Assembly: GCF_000812965.1 (NCBI RefSeq)
Contig: NZ_JSYN01000013.1
Location: forward strand, 1 to 64,000
DNA: 64,000 nucleotides
Source: Pedobacter kyungheensis
GTDB taxonomy: Bacteria > Bacteroidota > Bacteroidia > Sphingobacteriales > Sphingobacteriaceae
Direction: 5' to 3'
Both the position numbers and the translations under genes were made by a program. Each line of letters starts with the position of its first letter. Position 1 is the stretch's first letter. This document shows, in pieces, positions 53,146 to 61,755 of the stretch. The notes beneath the pieces were generated by a model. It saw nothing but the letters and a program-made list of their open reading frames with translations. It was not told the origin of the DNA and did no database searches.

Positions 53146-53181
53146 ACCCTGAAATAAATCCGATAGCTATCGGATCAGGGT
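53146..53181. repeat. ACCCTGA hairpin with an 18-bp core palindrome
   Basis: ACCCTGA (53146-53152) and TCAGGGT (53175-53181) enclose the perfect palindrome ATCCGATAGCTATCGGAT (53158-53175). A dispersed Bacteroidota-type intergenic element located 11 nt after the end of the epimerase gene; it may also terminate it. Confidence 0.65.
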
Positions 53182-53191
53182 GACACCAGAA

Positions 53192-53599
53192 TTACACCCA
53201 TTTAATTTCCTGGCAAAGCTCTATTAAAACGCCATTTGTTTGCTTAGGATGAACAAAGCACACCATTTTATTATCGGCACCTTTTTTGGGTGTTTCGTTT
53301 AACAACACAAAACCATTGGCTTTCAAGCGTTCCATTTCGGCCAGAATATCATCAACAGCAAAGGCAATATGATGAATCCCCTCTCCTTTTTTTTCCAGAA
53401 AGCGGGCAATGACACTATCTTCATCAGTAGCCTCCAGCAGCTCAACCTTGTTCTCGCCGGTTTTAAAAAACGCTGTGTTCACCTGCTCCGAAGCTACCAT
53501 TTCAGTTTTATAACACGAAGTGTTGAGCAAAAGCTCGTAAAGTGGAACCGACTTATTTAAACTATTTACGGCAATTCCGATATGTTCTATCTTATTCAT
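53192..53599 (-). CDS. mce: Methylmalonyl-CoA epimerase
   Basis: 135 aa from the Met at 53599 (MNKIEHIGIAVNSLNKSVPL), the usual start of this vicinal-oxygen-chelate fold enzyme; the 34-codon extension upstream is not family-like. Interconverts D- and L-methylmalonyl-CoA. Metal and catalytic residues lie in HIGIAVNSL, VELLEAT and GIHHIAFAVDDI, GVLIELCQE. Divergent from iscS with 119 nt between. Methylmalonyl-CoA mutase genes are not in the window. Confidence 0.93.
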   Translation of the reverse strand: MNKIEHIGIAVNSLNKSVPLYELLLNTSCYKTEMVASEQVNTAFFKTGENKVELLEATDEDSVIARFLEKKGEGIHHIAFAVDDILAEMERLKANGFVLLNETPKKGADNKMVCFVHPKQTNGVLIELCQEIKWV

Positions 53600-53667
53600 C
53601 GATTTAAAAGGTTGGTTAAATGTAAAAATGCAGGTTTTCTCTATAACCTCATAGCTATTAATTATAA

Positions 53668-53695
53668 TTGTTAGCAAACTTTTTTTGTATCTTTG
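53668..53695 (+). promoter_or_regulatory. Promoter of the isc operon
   Basis: TTG (53668-53670), 17 nt, then TATCTTTG (53688-53695), an exact TAnnTTTG box; the leader would be about 20 nt. No IscR-like dyad was recognised. Confidence 0.7.
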
Positions 53696-53718
53696 TATCA
53701 ATAATCAACAGAATAAAG

Positions 53719-54930
53719 ATGAAACAGCCGATATATTTAGATAATAATGCAACAACACCGTTAGATCCGAGAGTGTTGGAAGCAATGCTACCTTACTTTA
53801 CTGAGAAATTTGGGAATGCCGCGAGCCGCAATCACGCGTTTGGCTGGGTGGCTGAAGAGGGTGTAGATTATGCTCGTGAACAGGTAGCCAAATTAATCGG
53901 CTGTACTGAAAAAGAAATTATTTTTACATCAGGTGCTACTGAGGCCGATAACCTGGCCATTAAAGGTGTATTTGAAATGTACAAAGAAAAAGGTAACCAC
54001 ATTATTACTGCGGTTACTGAGCATAAAGCAGTTTTAGATACCTGCAAACACTTAGAGAAAAACGGTGCACGTGTTACTTATTTAGGTGTTAAAGAAGATG
54101 GTTTAATTGATTTAGCTGAATTAGAAGCTGCCATGACACCAGAAACGATTTTAGTTTCGATTATGTATGGTAACAATGAAATCGGCGTAATCCAACCGGT
54201 TAAAGAAATTTCGGCTATTGCACACAAACACGGCGCTTTATTTATGACTGATGCTACGCAGGCAGTTGGTAAAATTCCGGTTGATGTAAATGCTGATGGT
54301 ATTGATTTAATGGCTTTCTCGGCACACAAAATGTACGGACCAAAAGGTGTTGGTGCACTTTATGTACGTCGTAAAGGTCCAAGGGTTAAAGTTACTGCAC
54401 AAATGGATGGCGGTGGCCACGAACGTGGCATGCGCTCAGGTACTTTAAACGTTCCGGGTATTGTTGGTTTAGGTAAAGCCTGCGAACTTTGCCGTTTAGA
54501 GATGGAAAGCGAAACTATTCGTTTGTCAGCTTTACGTGATAAGTTAGAGTCGACTTTAAACAAAATGGAAGAAAGTTATGTTAATGGTAATACACAACAC
54601 CGTTTACCACACGTAGCCAACATTTCATTCAAATATGTTGAAGGTGAAGGTTTAATGATGGCCATGAGTGATTTAGCAGTATCTTCAGGATCGGCTTGTA
54701 CTTCTGCTTCTTTAGAACCATCATACGTTTTAAAAAGCTTAGGTTTATCTGATGATTTGGCTCACTCTTCTATCCGTTTTGGTTTAGGAAGATTTACCAC
54801 TGAAGCAGAAATTGACCAGGCGATTGCCGTAACCGAAAAAGCAGTTAATCACTTAAGAGAACTTTCTCCGCTTTGGGAAATGTTTAAAGAAGGTATTGAC
54901 TTGAGTAAAATTGAGTGGGCAGAACACTAA
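53719..54930 (+). CDS. iscS: Cysteine desulfurase IscS
   Basis: 403 aa from the ATG at 53719 ([20 protein letters not shown]). PLP enzyme that takes sulfur from cysteine for Fe-S cluster assembly. Signatures: [28 protein letters not shown], the PLP-lysine in [16 protein letters not shown] and the persulfide Cys in [17 protein letters not shown]. The extended upstream reading includes the promoter and is rejected. First of iscS-iscU-iscA; there is no iscR, hscAB or fdx beside it. Confidence 0.98.
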   Translation: MKQPIYLDNNATTPLDPRVLEAMLPYFTEKFGNAASRNHAFGWVAEEGVDYAREQVAKLIGCTEKEIIFTSGATEADNLAIKGVFEMYKEKGNHIITAVTEHKAVLDTCKHLEKNGARVTYLGVKEDGLIDLAELEAAMTPETILVSIMYGNNEIGVIQPVKEISAIAHKHGALFMTDATQAVGKIPVDVNADGIDLMAFSAHKMYGPKGVGALYVRRKGPRVKVTAQMDGGGHERGMRSGTLNVPGIVGLGKACELCRLEMESETIRLSALRDKLESTLNKMEESYVNGNTQHRLPHVANISFKYVEGEGLMMAMSDLAVSSGSACTSASLEPSYVLKSLGLSDDLAHSSIRFGLGRFTTEAEIDQAIAVTEKAVNHLRELSPLWEMFKEGIDLSKIEWAEH

Positions 54931-54937
54931 TACAAGT

Positions 54938-55004
54938 AAAAAGACTAAAGCAAAAAGCTCAAAGCGAAAAATAATGCTTTAGACTTTGGTCTTTCAGCTT
55001 TAAG
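54938..55004. repeat. AAAGCTCAAAG word repeat with fold-back, inside the isc operon
   Basis: Words AAAGACTAAAGC, AAAAAGCTCAAAGC (54938-54966) followed by complements GCTTTAGACTTTGG, TCTTTCAGCTTTAAGC (54975-55004). It can fold back between iscS and iscU and occupies most of the 125-nt gap. Confidence 0.65.
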
Positions 55005-55055
55005 CAAAAAATAGTAAAAATTACTCTTCTTTGAGAAGAACAAAAAAAATAAAAC

Positions 55056-55469
55056 ATGGCATATTCAGAAAAAGTAATTGATCATTACAATAACCCACGT
55101 AATGTAGGTACTTTAAATAAAGACAGTAAATTTGTAGGCACTGGGTTAGTTGGTGCACCAGAGTGCGGCGACGTAATGCGTTTACAAATAGAAGTTGGAG
55201 AAGATAATGTAATTACCGATGCTAAATTTAAAACATTTGGTTGTGGTTCGGCCATCGCTTCTTCATCTTTAGCAACAGAGTGGTTAAAAGGAAAAACAAT
55301 TGACGAGGCATTAGCAATCGACAATATGGATATTGTGGAAGAACTGGCTTTACCACCGGTTAAAATCCACTGTTCAGTATTGGCAGAAGATGCAATTAAA
55401 TCGGCTATTAACGATTACCGCGTTAAAAATGGTTTGGAAGCAATTGCTTTAGAAAAATCACACCACTAA
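55056..55469 (+). CDS. iscU: Fe-S cluster assembly scaffold IscU
   Basis: 137 aa. Scaffold on which Fe-S clusters are built with sulfur from IscS. Cluster ligands C37 in GAPECGDVM, C63 in FGCGSAIASSS and C106 in VKIHCSVLAEDAIK, plus the Asp of GD. The HscA-binding region reads LPPVKIHC, the Isc type. Second gene of the cluster. Confidence 0.97.
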   Translation: MAYSEKVIDHYNNPRNVGTLNKDSKFVGTGLVGAPECGDVMRLQIEVGEDNVITDAKFKTFGCGSAIASSSLATEWLKGKTIDEALAIDNMDIVEELALPPVKIHCSVLAEDAIKSAINDYRVKNGLEAIALEKSHH

Positions 55470-55470
55470 T

Positions 55471-55560
55471 CTAGTAGCAAGTATTAGAGAATCAAGTATC
55501 GAGATTTAAATTTCGGCTTCATAATCTCTTGCTACTTGATACTAGATACTTGATACTAAA
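55471..55560. repeat. CAAGTATCGAGATT word repeat with fold-back, inside the isc operon
   Basis: CTAGTAGCAAGTATTAGAGA and ATCAAGTATCGAGATT (55471-55506) mirrored by TAATCTCTTGCTACTTGATA and CTAGATACTTGATACTAAA (55522-55560). It fills the gap between iscU and iscA. Confidence 0.7.
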
Positions 55561-55572
55561 ATACTCAACACC

Positions 55573-55899
55573 ATGATCACAATAACCGATAAGGCAAAAG
55601 ATAAAATTGATCACTTGATGCAGGACTCTGCGATGGGTTCTGATTACTTTTTACGCGTTTCTGTAAAAGGTGGTGGTTGTTCTGGTTTATCATACAATTT
55701 AGATTTCGATAACGAAGAACAAAAAGGCGATCAGTTTTTTGAAGATAAAGGAATTAAGATTGCATTAGATATGAAATCGTTTCTTTACCTGGCCGGAACT
55801 GAACTGGATTTTACAGATGGTTTGAACGGAAAAGGTTTCAACTTCGTAAATCCAAATGCAAGCCGTACCTGCGGCTGTGGCGAGAGTTTCTCCGTTTAA
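55573..55899 (+). CDS. iscA: Iron-sulfur cluster assembly protein IscA
   Basis: 108 aa A-type carrier that hands clusters to targets. The three cysteines are C37 in VKGGGCSGLSYN and C101, C103 in TCGCGESF at the C-terminus. Family length and motifs are normal. Third gene of the cluster, ending before a terminator. Confidence 0.96.
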   Translation: MITITDKAKDKIDHLMQDSAMGSDYFLRVSVKGGGCSGLSYNLDFDNEEQKGDQFFEDKGIKIALDMKSFLYLAGTELDFTDGLNGKGFNFVNPNASRTCGCGESFSV

Positions 55900-55918
55900 G
55901 CGAGTTAAAATATTTGAC

Positions 55919-55949
55919 AAAAAGGTTTCATGGCTATGGAACCTTTTTT
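55919..55949 (+). terminator. Terminator of the isc operon
   Basis: AAAAAGGTTTCAT, loop GGCT, ATGGAACCTTTTTT, an 8-bp stem with one G-T pair plus A/T runs, about 20 nt after iscA. Confidence 0.8.
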
Positions 55950-55991
55950 GCGTTTATGGATTTTATTTTTTCAGACCATTATCATTGGTTT

Positions 55992-56037
55992 CCCGCAGAT
56001 TTAACTGATTTAAATCCGCGGATTTAGCAGATTTCAG
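55992..56037. repeat. CCCGCAGATTT word repeat
   Basis: CCCGCAGATTTAACTGATTT and AAATCCGCGGATTTAGCAG... in alternating words, the CGCAGATTT type seen widely in Bacteroidota intergenic DNA. The remainder of the gap 55900-56275 (376 nt) contains the isc terminator and no gene. Confidence 0.6.
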
Positions 56038-56275
56038 GTAACAACATATTCACTACCTAACCTAGCTATACCTTCTCCTTAAATTGTGTTATATATAAAG
56101 AATTGGCATGATGTAAAATCGCTTTAACCTGCCTTTCTTTCCTGTTTAATCTGCAGAAAATAACTTAGGATCAGCCCAACCAAAAAGTGAAACCTACCTG
56201 AGCGCATATCAAATTGTATTTTTAAACCAAAAAGCGTTATAATTGTTAAAATAACGAACACACCAAATTACGAGC

Positions 56276-58192
56276 ATGCCATTAATTAACGAATTTTCAA
56301 CCGTTCCTACCTTATTAAGGAATGTTGTAAAAAATATACATAAACCTGAAGAAACTTTCCTGATCCACAAACAAAGTAATGAGTGGCTGGAAATTTCTTA
56401 TGAGGATACCCTTAAAAGAGCTGATGCCGTTTCTGCATTCTTTTTAGAAAAGGGAATCAAAAAAGGAGATCGTTTGGGCTTAATGATCGAAAACTCTCCC
56501 GAATATGTGTATTACGATCAGGGCATTCAGCAGATTGGTGTGGTTAACGTGTCTATTTACCCTACATTGTCTGAACAGGAAGTAGCTTATATTATTAATG
56601 ATTCGGGCATTAAAGCCATTCTGGTAGGGAACAATTTCCTTTATCGCAAAGTATTAAAGGTAGCAGCCAACTGTAAAGAATTAAAATACATTATTCCGGC
56701 TTTTAAAGATTTCGAAAAAGTAACGGTTCCAGCCGATGTTCATGTTGAAGTAATTGCTTTTTCTGATATCCTGGCACTTAAACACCAGATTACGGCAGCA
56801 GAAAGAGCTGAAATTGATCAATGCAGAAACCAGGTTTTACCGCAGGATGTTTCTTCACTGATTTATACCTCTGGCACCACAGGAACACCTAAAGGCGTAA
56901 TGCTTACGCACTATAATTTTGTTAAAAACGTAGAGGTTTGTTTGCAGCAGATTCCCGTAATTGATCAGACTGAAACTTTCCTTTCTTTCTTACCACTATC
57001 GCACGTATTCGAACGTACAGCTACCTACCACGTATGTTGTGCGCAAGGTTGTAAAATCGCTTTTGCACAAAGCCTGGAGCTATTGGCCAAAAACATGGGC
57101 GAAGTACGCCCTACCGTTATGAGTTGCGTGCCGCGTTTACTGGAACGCATCCATGATAAAGCTATTAAATCGGGTACTGCCGGTGGAGGCACCAAAGCCA
57201 AAATATTTACCTGGGCGTTGGAAACCGGAAATAAATACCGCGTAGCTAAAGAAGCCGGTAAAAATCCGGGAATGATCCTATCGGCAAAAAAAGGAATTGC
57301 CGAGAAACTGGTTTTCAGTAAAATTAAAGAAAAAACCGGTGGCCGTTTAAAATTCATGATTTCGGGTGGCGCTGCCTTGCCTAAAAATGTGGGCGAGTTT
57401 TTTGGCGATCTGGGCATTAAAATATTAGAGGGTTTTGGCTTAACCGAAACCTCTCCGGTAATGTCGGTAACCGAATACCACAGACAGGTTTATGGTACTG
57501 TCGGGCGGATTATTCCTGGTATTGAAGTGGCTATACAGGATGTGGAGAGCAAAGAAATGATCAGCATCCAAACCCACAATACTTTTAACGAAGAATTTGA
57601 ATGTGCAGAAGGCGAAGTAATTGTACGTGGCCATTGCGTAATGAAAGGTTATTTCAACAAGCCTGCAGAAACCGCCGAAGCGATTGATAAAGATATGTGG
57701 TTCCACACGGGTGATATTGGCCGTTTTTACAAAGGTAACCTGCAAATTACCGATCGTTTGAAAAATATGATCGTAAATGCTTACGGCAAAAATGTTTACC
57801 CTACACCGGTTGAAAACATTTACTTAAAAAGCCCTAAAATTGACCAGCTGTTTTTAATTGGCGATAAACGCGAATTTATTACTGCTATCATTATTCCAAA
57901 CCGCGAAACTTTAGAGGAAACCTTCAAACTGAAGCCTTCATTTTTTGAAGAAGCCGATCCGTTTATCCGCAACCCCGAAATTATGGAATGGATGGAGCAG
58001 GATATTAAAAAAATATCCAACGAGCTGGCTAAATTTGAGCGCATTAAGAACTTTAAGATCAAACGTAATCCTTTCAATATAGATGAAGGAGAAATTACGC
58101 CAACCATGAAAGTTAAGCGCCGCATTGTAGAAAAGAAATACGCTGAAGCGATTAACGAAATGTATGAAGAAGGCGTAGAAGCAGAATCTTAG
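56276..58192 (+). CDS. Long-chain acyl-CoA synthetase (AMP-forming)
   Basis: 638 aa. ATP-dependent activation of fatty acids to acyl-CoA through an acyl-AMP intermediate. Signatures in order: P-loop LIYTSGTTGTPKGVMLTHYNF (about 200-220), the ALxG-type stretch KFMISGGAALPKNVGEFFGD, LEGFGLTETSPVMSV, FHTGDIGRF and KMIVNAYGKNVYPTPVEN. Soluble, no signal. A lone gene preceded by an AT-rich gap. Confidence 0.94.
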   Translation: MPLINEFSTVPTLLRNVVKNIHKPEETFLIHKQSNEWLEISYEDTLKRADAVSAFFLEKGIKKGDRLGLMIENSPEYVYYDQGIQQIGVVNVSIYPTLSEQEVAYIINDSGIKAILVGNNFLYRKVLKVAANCKELKYIIPAFKDFEKVTVPADVHVEVIAFSDILALKHQITAAERAEIDQCRNQVLPQDVSSLIYTSGTTGTPKGVMLTHYNFVKNVEVCLQQIPVIDQTETFLSFLPLSHVFERTATYHVCCAQGCKIAFAQSLELLAKNMGEVRPTVMSCVPRLLERIHDKAIKSGTAGGGTKAKIFTWALETGNKYRVAKEAGKNPGMILSAKKGIAEKLVFSKIKEKTGGRLKFMISGGAALPKNVGEFFGDLGIKILEGFGLTETSPVMSVTEYHRQVYGTVGRIIPGIEVAIQDVESKEMISIQTHNTFNEEFECAEGEVIVRGHCVMKGYFNKPAETAEAIDKDMWFHTGDIGRFYKGNLQITDRLKNMIVNAYGKNVYPTPVENIYLKSPKIDQLFLIGDKREFITAIIIPNRETLEETFKLKPSFFEEADPFIRNPEIMEWMEQDIKKISNELAKFERIKNFKIKRNPFNIDEGEITPTMKVKRRIVEKKYAEAINEMYEEGVEAES

Positions 58193-58229
58193 AGCAAACA
58201 TAAAATTTCCCATTTAGGGAACTTTTTCT

Positions 58230-58237
58230 TATCTTTG
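58230..58237 (+). promoter_or_regulatory. -7 box of higBA
   Basis: TATCTTTG, exact TAnnTTTG, 16 nt before the GTG start. No clear -33 element; autorepression sites were not recognised. Confidence 0.5.
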
Positions 58238-58253
58238 TTTTATATTTTATTGA

Positions 58254-58547
58254 GTGAGAATAATCGCAAAAAAAATACTACGTGATTTCTGGGAAACACA
58301 TCCGGATTGTGAACAACAACTGAAATCGTGGTTCCAGGAAACAAGTAATGCGAATTGGAAAAAACCCAACGATGTGAAAAGCGATTATCCCAGTGCAAGT
58401 ATATTAAGCGATAACAGAATTGTGTTTAATATCAAAGGCAATAATTATCGGTTGATTATTAAAATCAATTATGATTACCAAATGATTTGGATACGTTTTA
58501 TAGGCACTCATGCAGCATACGATAAAATTGATGCAACCAAAATCTGA
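58254..58547 (+). CDS. higB: HigB-family toxin (ribosome-associated mRNA endonuclease)
   Basis: 97 aa, GTG start (MRIIAKKILRDFWETHPDCE). PF09907-type HigB: small basic fold with NANWKKPNDVKSDYPSASIL, NRIVFNIKGNNYRLIIKINY and WIRFIGTHAAYDKI, the conserved Lys/Arg/His residues of the RelE-like site. It cleaves mRNA and is held inactive by the antitoxin gene 5 nt downstream. Toxin first, antitoxin second is the typical HigBA order. Confidence 0.93.
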   Translation: MRIIAKKILRDFWETHPDCEQQLKSWFQETSNANWKKPNDVKSDYPSASILSDNRIVFNIKGNNYRLIIKINYDYQMIWIRFIGTHAAYDKIDATKI

Positions 58548-58552
58548 AAAGG

Positions 58553-58909
58553 ATGAATATTAAGCCAATTAAAAATCAAAATGATTATGATCAGGCCTTA
58601 GAACGGCTCGAAGTTATTTTCGATGCGAAGAAAGGCTCTGCAGAAGGTGATGAATTAGAGGTGCTGGCTATTTTAATTGAAAATTATGAGCAAGAGCAAT
58701 TCCCTATCGGTTTTCCCGATCCAATTGAAGCCATAAAATTCAGGATGGAACAAATGGGTTACAAGCAGAGCGATTTGGCCAAAGTGGTTGGTTTAAAAAG
58801 CCGTGCAAGCGAAATACTAAACCGAAAGCGGAAATTATCGCTTGATATGATCAGGCAATTACACGAAAGTTTCAAGATACCAACAGATGTGCTAATTCAG
58901 GCATATTAA
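58553..58909 (+). CDS. higA: HigA-family antitoxin, HTH domain
   Basis: 118 aa. An N-terminal helical region (1-60) precedes an XRE-type helix-turn-helix at about 65-105 (FRMEQMGYKQSDLAKVVGLKSRASEILNRKRKLSLDMIRQL, in parts). Neutralises HigB and represses the pair's promoter. Five nt after higB, standard order and size. Confidence 0.93.
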   Translation: MNIKPIKNQNDYDQALERLEVIFDAKKGSAEGDELEVLAILIENYEQEQFPIGFPDPIEAIKFRMEQMGYKQSDLAKVVGLKSRASEILNRKRKLSLDMIRQLHESFKIPTDVLIQAY

Positions 58910-58947
58910 AATTACCAGCAAGACAAAATAAAACCCTGCAAAATCAT

Positions 58948-58955
58948 TACTTTTG
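58948..58955 (+). promoter_or_regulatory. -7 box of lysS
   Basis: TACTTTTG, exact TAnnTTTG, 15 nt before the ATG at 58971. The box overlaps the TTG of an apparent upstream start, so that start is unlikely. Confidence 0.45.
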
Positions 58956-58970
58956 CAAAAAATACCCGAA

Positions 58971-60680
58971 ATGAGTATAGGATTATCAGAACAGGAAATA
59001 CAAAGACGTGACTCGCTAAAACAACTTCGCGAATTGGGCATCAACCCATACCCTGCCGAGGCTTATGAAATTAATGCCTACGCTGCAGATATTAACGAAA
59101 ATTACGAAAGAGATAAAACTGCTTACAAGAATATCAGCATTGCCGGACGTATCATGACCCGTCGTATTATGGGTAATGCATCTTTTGCTGAATTGCAGGA
59201 CTCTACCGGTAGAGTACAACTTTACCTGAAGCGTGATGATTTGTGTCCTGATGAAGATAAAACTTTATACAACACGGTTTTCAAAAAATTACTGGATCTT
59301 GGAGACTATGTTGGCGTAAAAGGTTATGTATTTACCACGCAAACTGGTGAAATTTCGGTACATGTTACCTCACTCACAGTATTATCGAAATCATTAAAGC
59401 CACTTCCTGTAGTAAAACGTGATGATGATGGCAATATCTACGATGGTTTTACCGATCCGGAATTACGTTATCGCATGCGTTATGTAGATTTAACGGTAAA
59501 TCCTGATTATAAACAGATTTTCATTAAACGCAGCAAGGTAATTAACAGTATGCGTAATTACTTTGACGAGCAAGGCTGGATGGAAGTGGAAACCCCTATC
59601 CTGCAGCCTATTCATGGTGGTGCAGCGGCGCGTCCGTTTGCAACGCACCACAACACTTTAGATATGCCGCTTTACCTGCGTATTGCAAATGAGCTTTATC
59701 TCAAAAGATTAATTGTTGCAGGTTTCGATGGTGTTTATGAGTTTGGTAAAATGTTCCGCAATGAAGGGATGGACCGTACACATAATCCGGAGTATACTTC
59801 AATGGAAATTTATGTGGCCTATAAAGATTATATCTGGATGATGGCTATGGTAGAAGAATGTTTAGAAAAAGTAGCCATTGCAACCAATGGTTCGGCTGTA
59901 GTTAAAGTTGGCGAAAACGAAATCAATTTCGAAGGACCATACGAAAAACTGACCATGTACGAATCAATCCAGAAATATACCGGAATTGATGTTTCGAAAA
60001 TGACTGAAGAGGAGCTTTTACAAACCTGTGCTTCGTTAGGTATCGAAACTGATTCTACAATGGGTCGTGGAAAATTGGTAGACGAAATTTTCAGTGATAA
60101 AGTGGAAGCCAATTTAATTCAGCCTACTTTCATTACCGATTATCCAATCGAAATGACACCGTTGGCTAAAAAGCACCGTACAGCAGAAGGTTTAGTAGAG
60201 CGTTTCGAAATTTTTGTAAATGGTAAAGAAATCGGAAATGCTTATTCAGAACTAAACGATCCGATTGATCAGAAAGAACGCTTTGAAGATCAGTTGAAAC
60301 TGGCCGATCGTGGTGATGCCGAGGCTATGGCAATGGACGACGATTTTGTACGTGCTTTAGAATATGGTATGCCTCCTACCTCGGGTTTAGGCTTTGGTAT
60401 CGATCGTATCGTTATGCTCATGACTAATCAAAGCACCATTCAGGAAGTTCTTTTCTTCCCGCAAATGCGCCCGGAGAAAAAGAAAATCGAAATGACTGCC
60501 GAAGAAAGTGAGTTGTATGCATTGGTAAAGGAAAACGAACAACACCTTTTAACCGATGTAAAAGCAAAATTAACCGACTGGAGCAATAAAAAATGGGATA
60601 CTACTTTAAAAGGTTTAACCGGTAAAGGAATTTTAAAAGTAGCCAAAACCGACGAAGGTTTATTCTTATCGCATAAATAG
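58971..60680 (+). CDS. lysS: Lysyl-tRNA synthetase, class II
   Basis: 569 aa from the ATG at 58971 (MSIGLSEQEIQRRDSLKQLR); the TTG 18 nt earlier is in the promoter. Charges tRNA-Lys. Anticodon-binding OB fold in the first 170 aa (AGRIMTRRIMGNASFAELQD), then the catalytic core with motif 2 FRNEGMDRTHNPEYTSMEIY and motif 3 GLGFGIDRIVML, plus a C-terminal helical extension of about 60 aa (about 510-569) beyond the usual class II end, with WSNKKWDTTLKGLTGKGILK. Confidence 0.97.
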   Translation: MSIGLSEQEIQRRDSLKQLRELGINPYPAEAYEINAYAADINENYERDKTAYKNISIAGRIMTRRIMGNASFAELQDSTGRVQLYLKRDDLCPDEDKTLYNTVFKKLLDLGDYVGVKGYVFTTQTGEISVHVTSLTVLSKSLKPLPVVKRDDDGNIYDGFTDPELRYRMRYVDLTVNPDYKQIFIKRSKVINSMRNYFDEQGWMEVETPILQPIHGGAAARPFATHHNTLDMPLYLRIANELYLKRLIVAGFDGVYEFGKMFRNEGMDRTHNPEYTSMEIYVAYKDYIWMMAMVEECLEKVAIATNGSAVVKVGENEINFEGPYEKLTMYESIQKYTGIDVSKMTEEELLQTCASLGIETDSTMGRGKLVDEIFSDKVEANLIQPTFITDYPIEMTPLAKKHRTAEGLVERFEIFVNGKEIGNAYSELNDPIDQKERFEDQLKLADRGDAEAMAMDDDFVRALEYGMPPTSGLGFGIDRIVMLMTNQSTIQEVLFFPQMRPEKKKIEMTAEESELYALVKENEQHLLTDVKAKLTDWSNKKWDTTLKGLTGKGILKVAKTDEGLFLSHK

Positions 60681-60742
60681 TAAATTTGTTAATGTAGCGG
60701 TAAAACACCGGCCAGATTTTAACAAAAACATAACATAAACTT

Positions 60743-60777
60743 AAAAGGCTTGCTAACAATTGTTTAGCAAGCCTTTT
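60743..60777 (+). terminator. Terminator of lysS
   Basis: AAAAGGCTTGCTAA, loop of 7 nt, TTAGCAAGCCTTTT: 14-bp perfect stem about 65 nt after the stop. Confidence 0.9.
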
Positions 60778-60814
60778 CTATATTTACAGCAATCGATAAA
60801 TAAAAAAGATTGTT

Positions 60815-61027
60815 ATGAATACTTCAAGTTTAGAAATTAACGAAAGAGAATATTGCATCAAATTAAGCAAAGAAGCATTTGATTTAACGCTGGTACGTCA
60901 ATTAATTAAAAGAATCCAGGCCGAAGCTTTGTTCTTCTCAAGAGTGCAAGCCGAAGAAGATGATATCTTAAGCAAAAGAGCCCAAAGAGAAGAATTTGAA
61001 GGTTTTGATTATTTAGGGGATAAATAA
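60815..61027 (+). CDS. Small hypothetical protein
   Basis: 70 aa, charged and helical (MNTSSLEINEREYCIKLSKE, DLTLVRQLIKRIQAEALFFS), ending acidic (EEFEGFDYLGDK). Not recognised. It sits between two terminators, so it is transcribed on its own. Likely a conserved small protein. Confidence 0.68.
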   Translation: MNTSSLEINEREYCIKLSKEAFDLTLVRQLIKRIQAEALFFSRVQAEEDDILSKRAQREEFEGFDYLGDK

Positions 61028-61082
61028 AGGTTAACAGTCAACAATATTCAGTTGGCAGTTAACCCATTATAATATTTACTCG

Positions 61083-61637
61083 TTAATCAATCTCCAGACT
61101 CCCCTCTACCGAGTCATCCATGGTTTTTCCTGTAATTACAGATGCTGCCATTTTTAAGAAGGCTACAGCTGTACCATGTTTAGTATCCCAATAATATCCT
61201 TCGGATGGAATTACCTTGATTAAGGTAATGTTTGGGTCGTCTTTTCCTCCCTGAAACCAGGTTTTGATTAACGGGCTCCACAGCTCATCAATTTTTGCCT
61301 GATCGCGGCTGATTTCGGAAATCCCGTAAATATTTACAAAGCCTGAATGTGCACTGGCCTGAAAAAACAAATGCGTGAATGGATCGGCGGCCAGCTCTTC
61401 ATTTTTATGACTGTCTTTCATACTCATAAACCAGATATTGCCATCGTCATCTACCTGCTGAATGGCCATTGGCCTTACCGATAAAGGCACACCCGTTTTA
61501 ATATTGGTGCAAAAGAAACAACTCTCAGCTTTCTCTGCCAGCTCACGAAGTTTTTCAACAGCGCTTTTTCCACCTAAATCTTTAATATTTTCTTCTTCCT
61601 GGGTACGGTTTGTACTCCCCTCTTGTGATGTTGCCAT
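61083..61637 (-). CDS. Pyridoxamine 5'-phosphate oxidase-like general stress protein
   Basis: 184 aa from the Met at 61637 (MATSQEGSTNRTQEEENIKD); the longer reading to 61775 runs antisense into the neighbour's start and lacks family signs. Split-barrel FMN-binding fold: FFCTNIKTGVPLSVRPM, NIWFMSMKDSHKNEEL, THLFFQASAHSGFVNIYG and the end PSEGYYWDTKHG. Resembles the YjgF-independent general-stress-protein branch of PPOX proteins; the electron donor is unknown. Divergent from the DUF1905 gene. Confidence 0.87.
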   Translation of the reverse strand: MATSQEGSTNRTQEEENIKDLGGKSAVEKLRELAEKAESCFFCTNIKTGVPLSVRPMAIQQVDDDGNIWFMSMKDSHKNEELAADPFTHLFFQASAHSGFVNIYGISEISRDQAKIDELWSPLIKTWFQGGKDDPNITLIKVIPSEGYYWDTKHGTAVAFLKMAASVITGKTMDDSVEGSLEID

Positions 61638-61755
61638 AATGTAGGTTTTATTTAAAGTACAAGAAACAAAGCACTTTGGTTTTAACAATCTCAAAGTGAG
61701 CACATCCAATTTGTACCATCGAACAGAAAGCATTAACTTTAATTTATCGTATAAT

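Noticed and set aside
53600..53701. 34-residue N-terminal extension of methylmalonyl-CoA epimerase
   Set aside because: The epimerase family starts at MNKIEHIGIAV; the extension runs into the divergent isc promoter.
57025..57417. 130-codon frame antisense to the acyl-CoA ligase gene
   Set aside because: Overlaps a well-supported ligase in the other strand and carries no domain.
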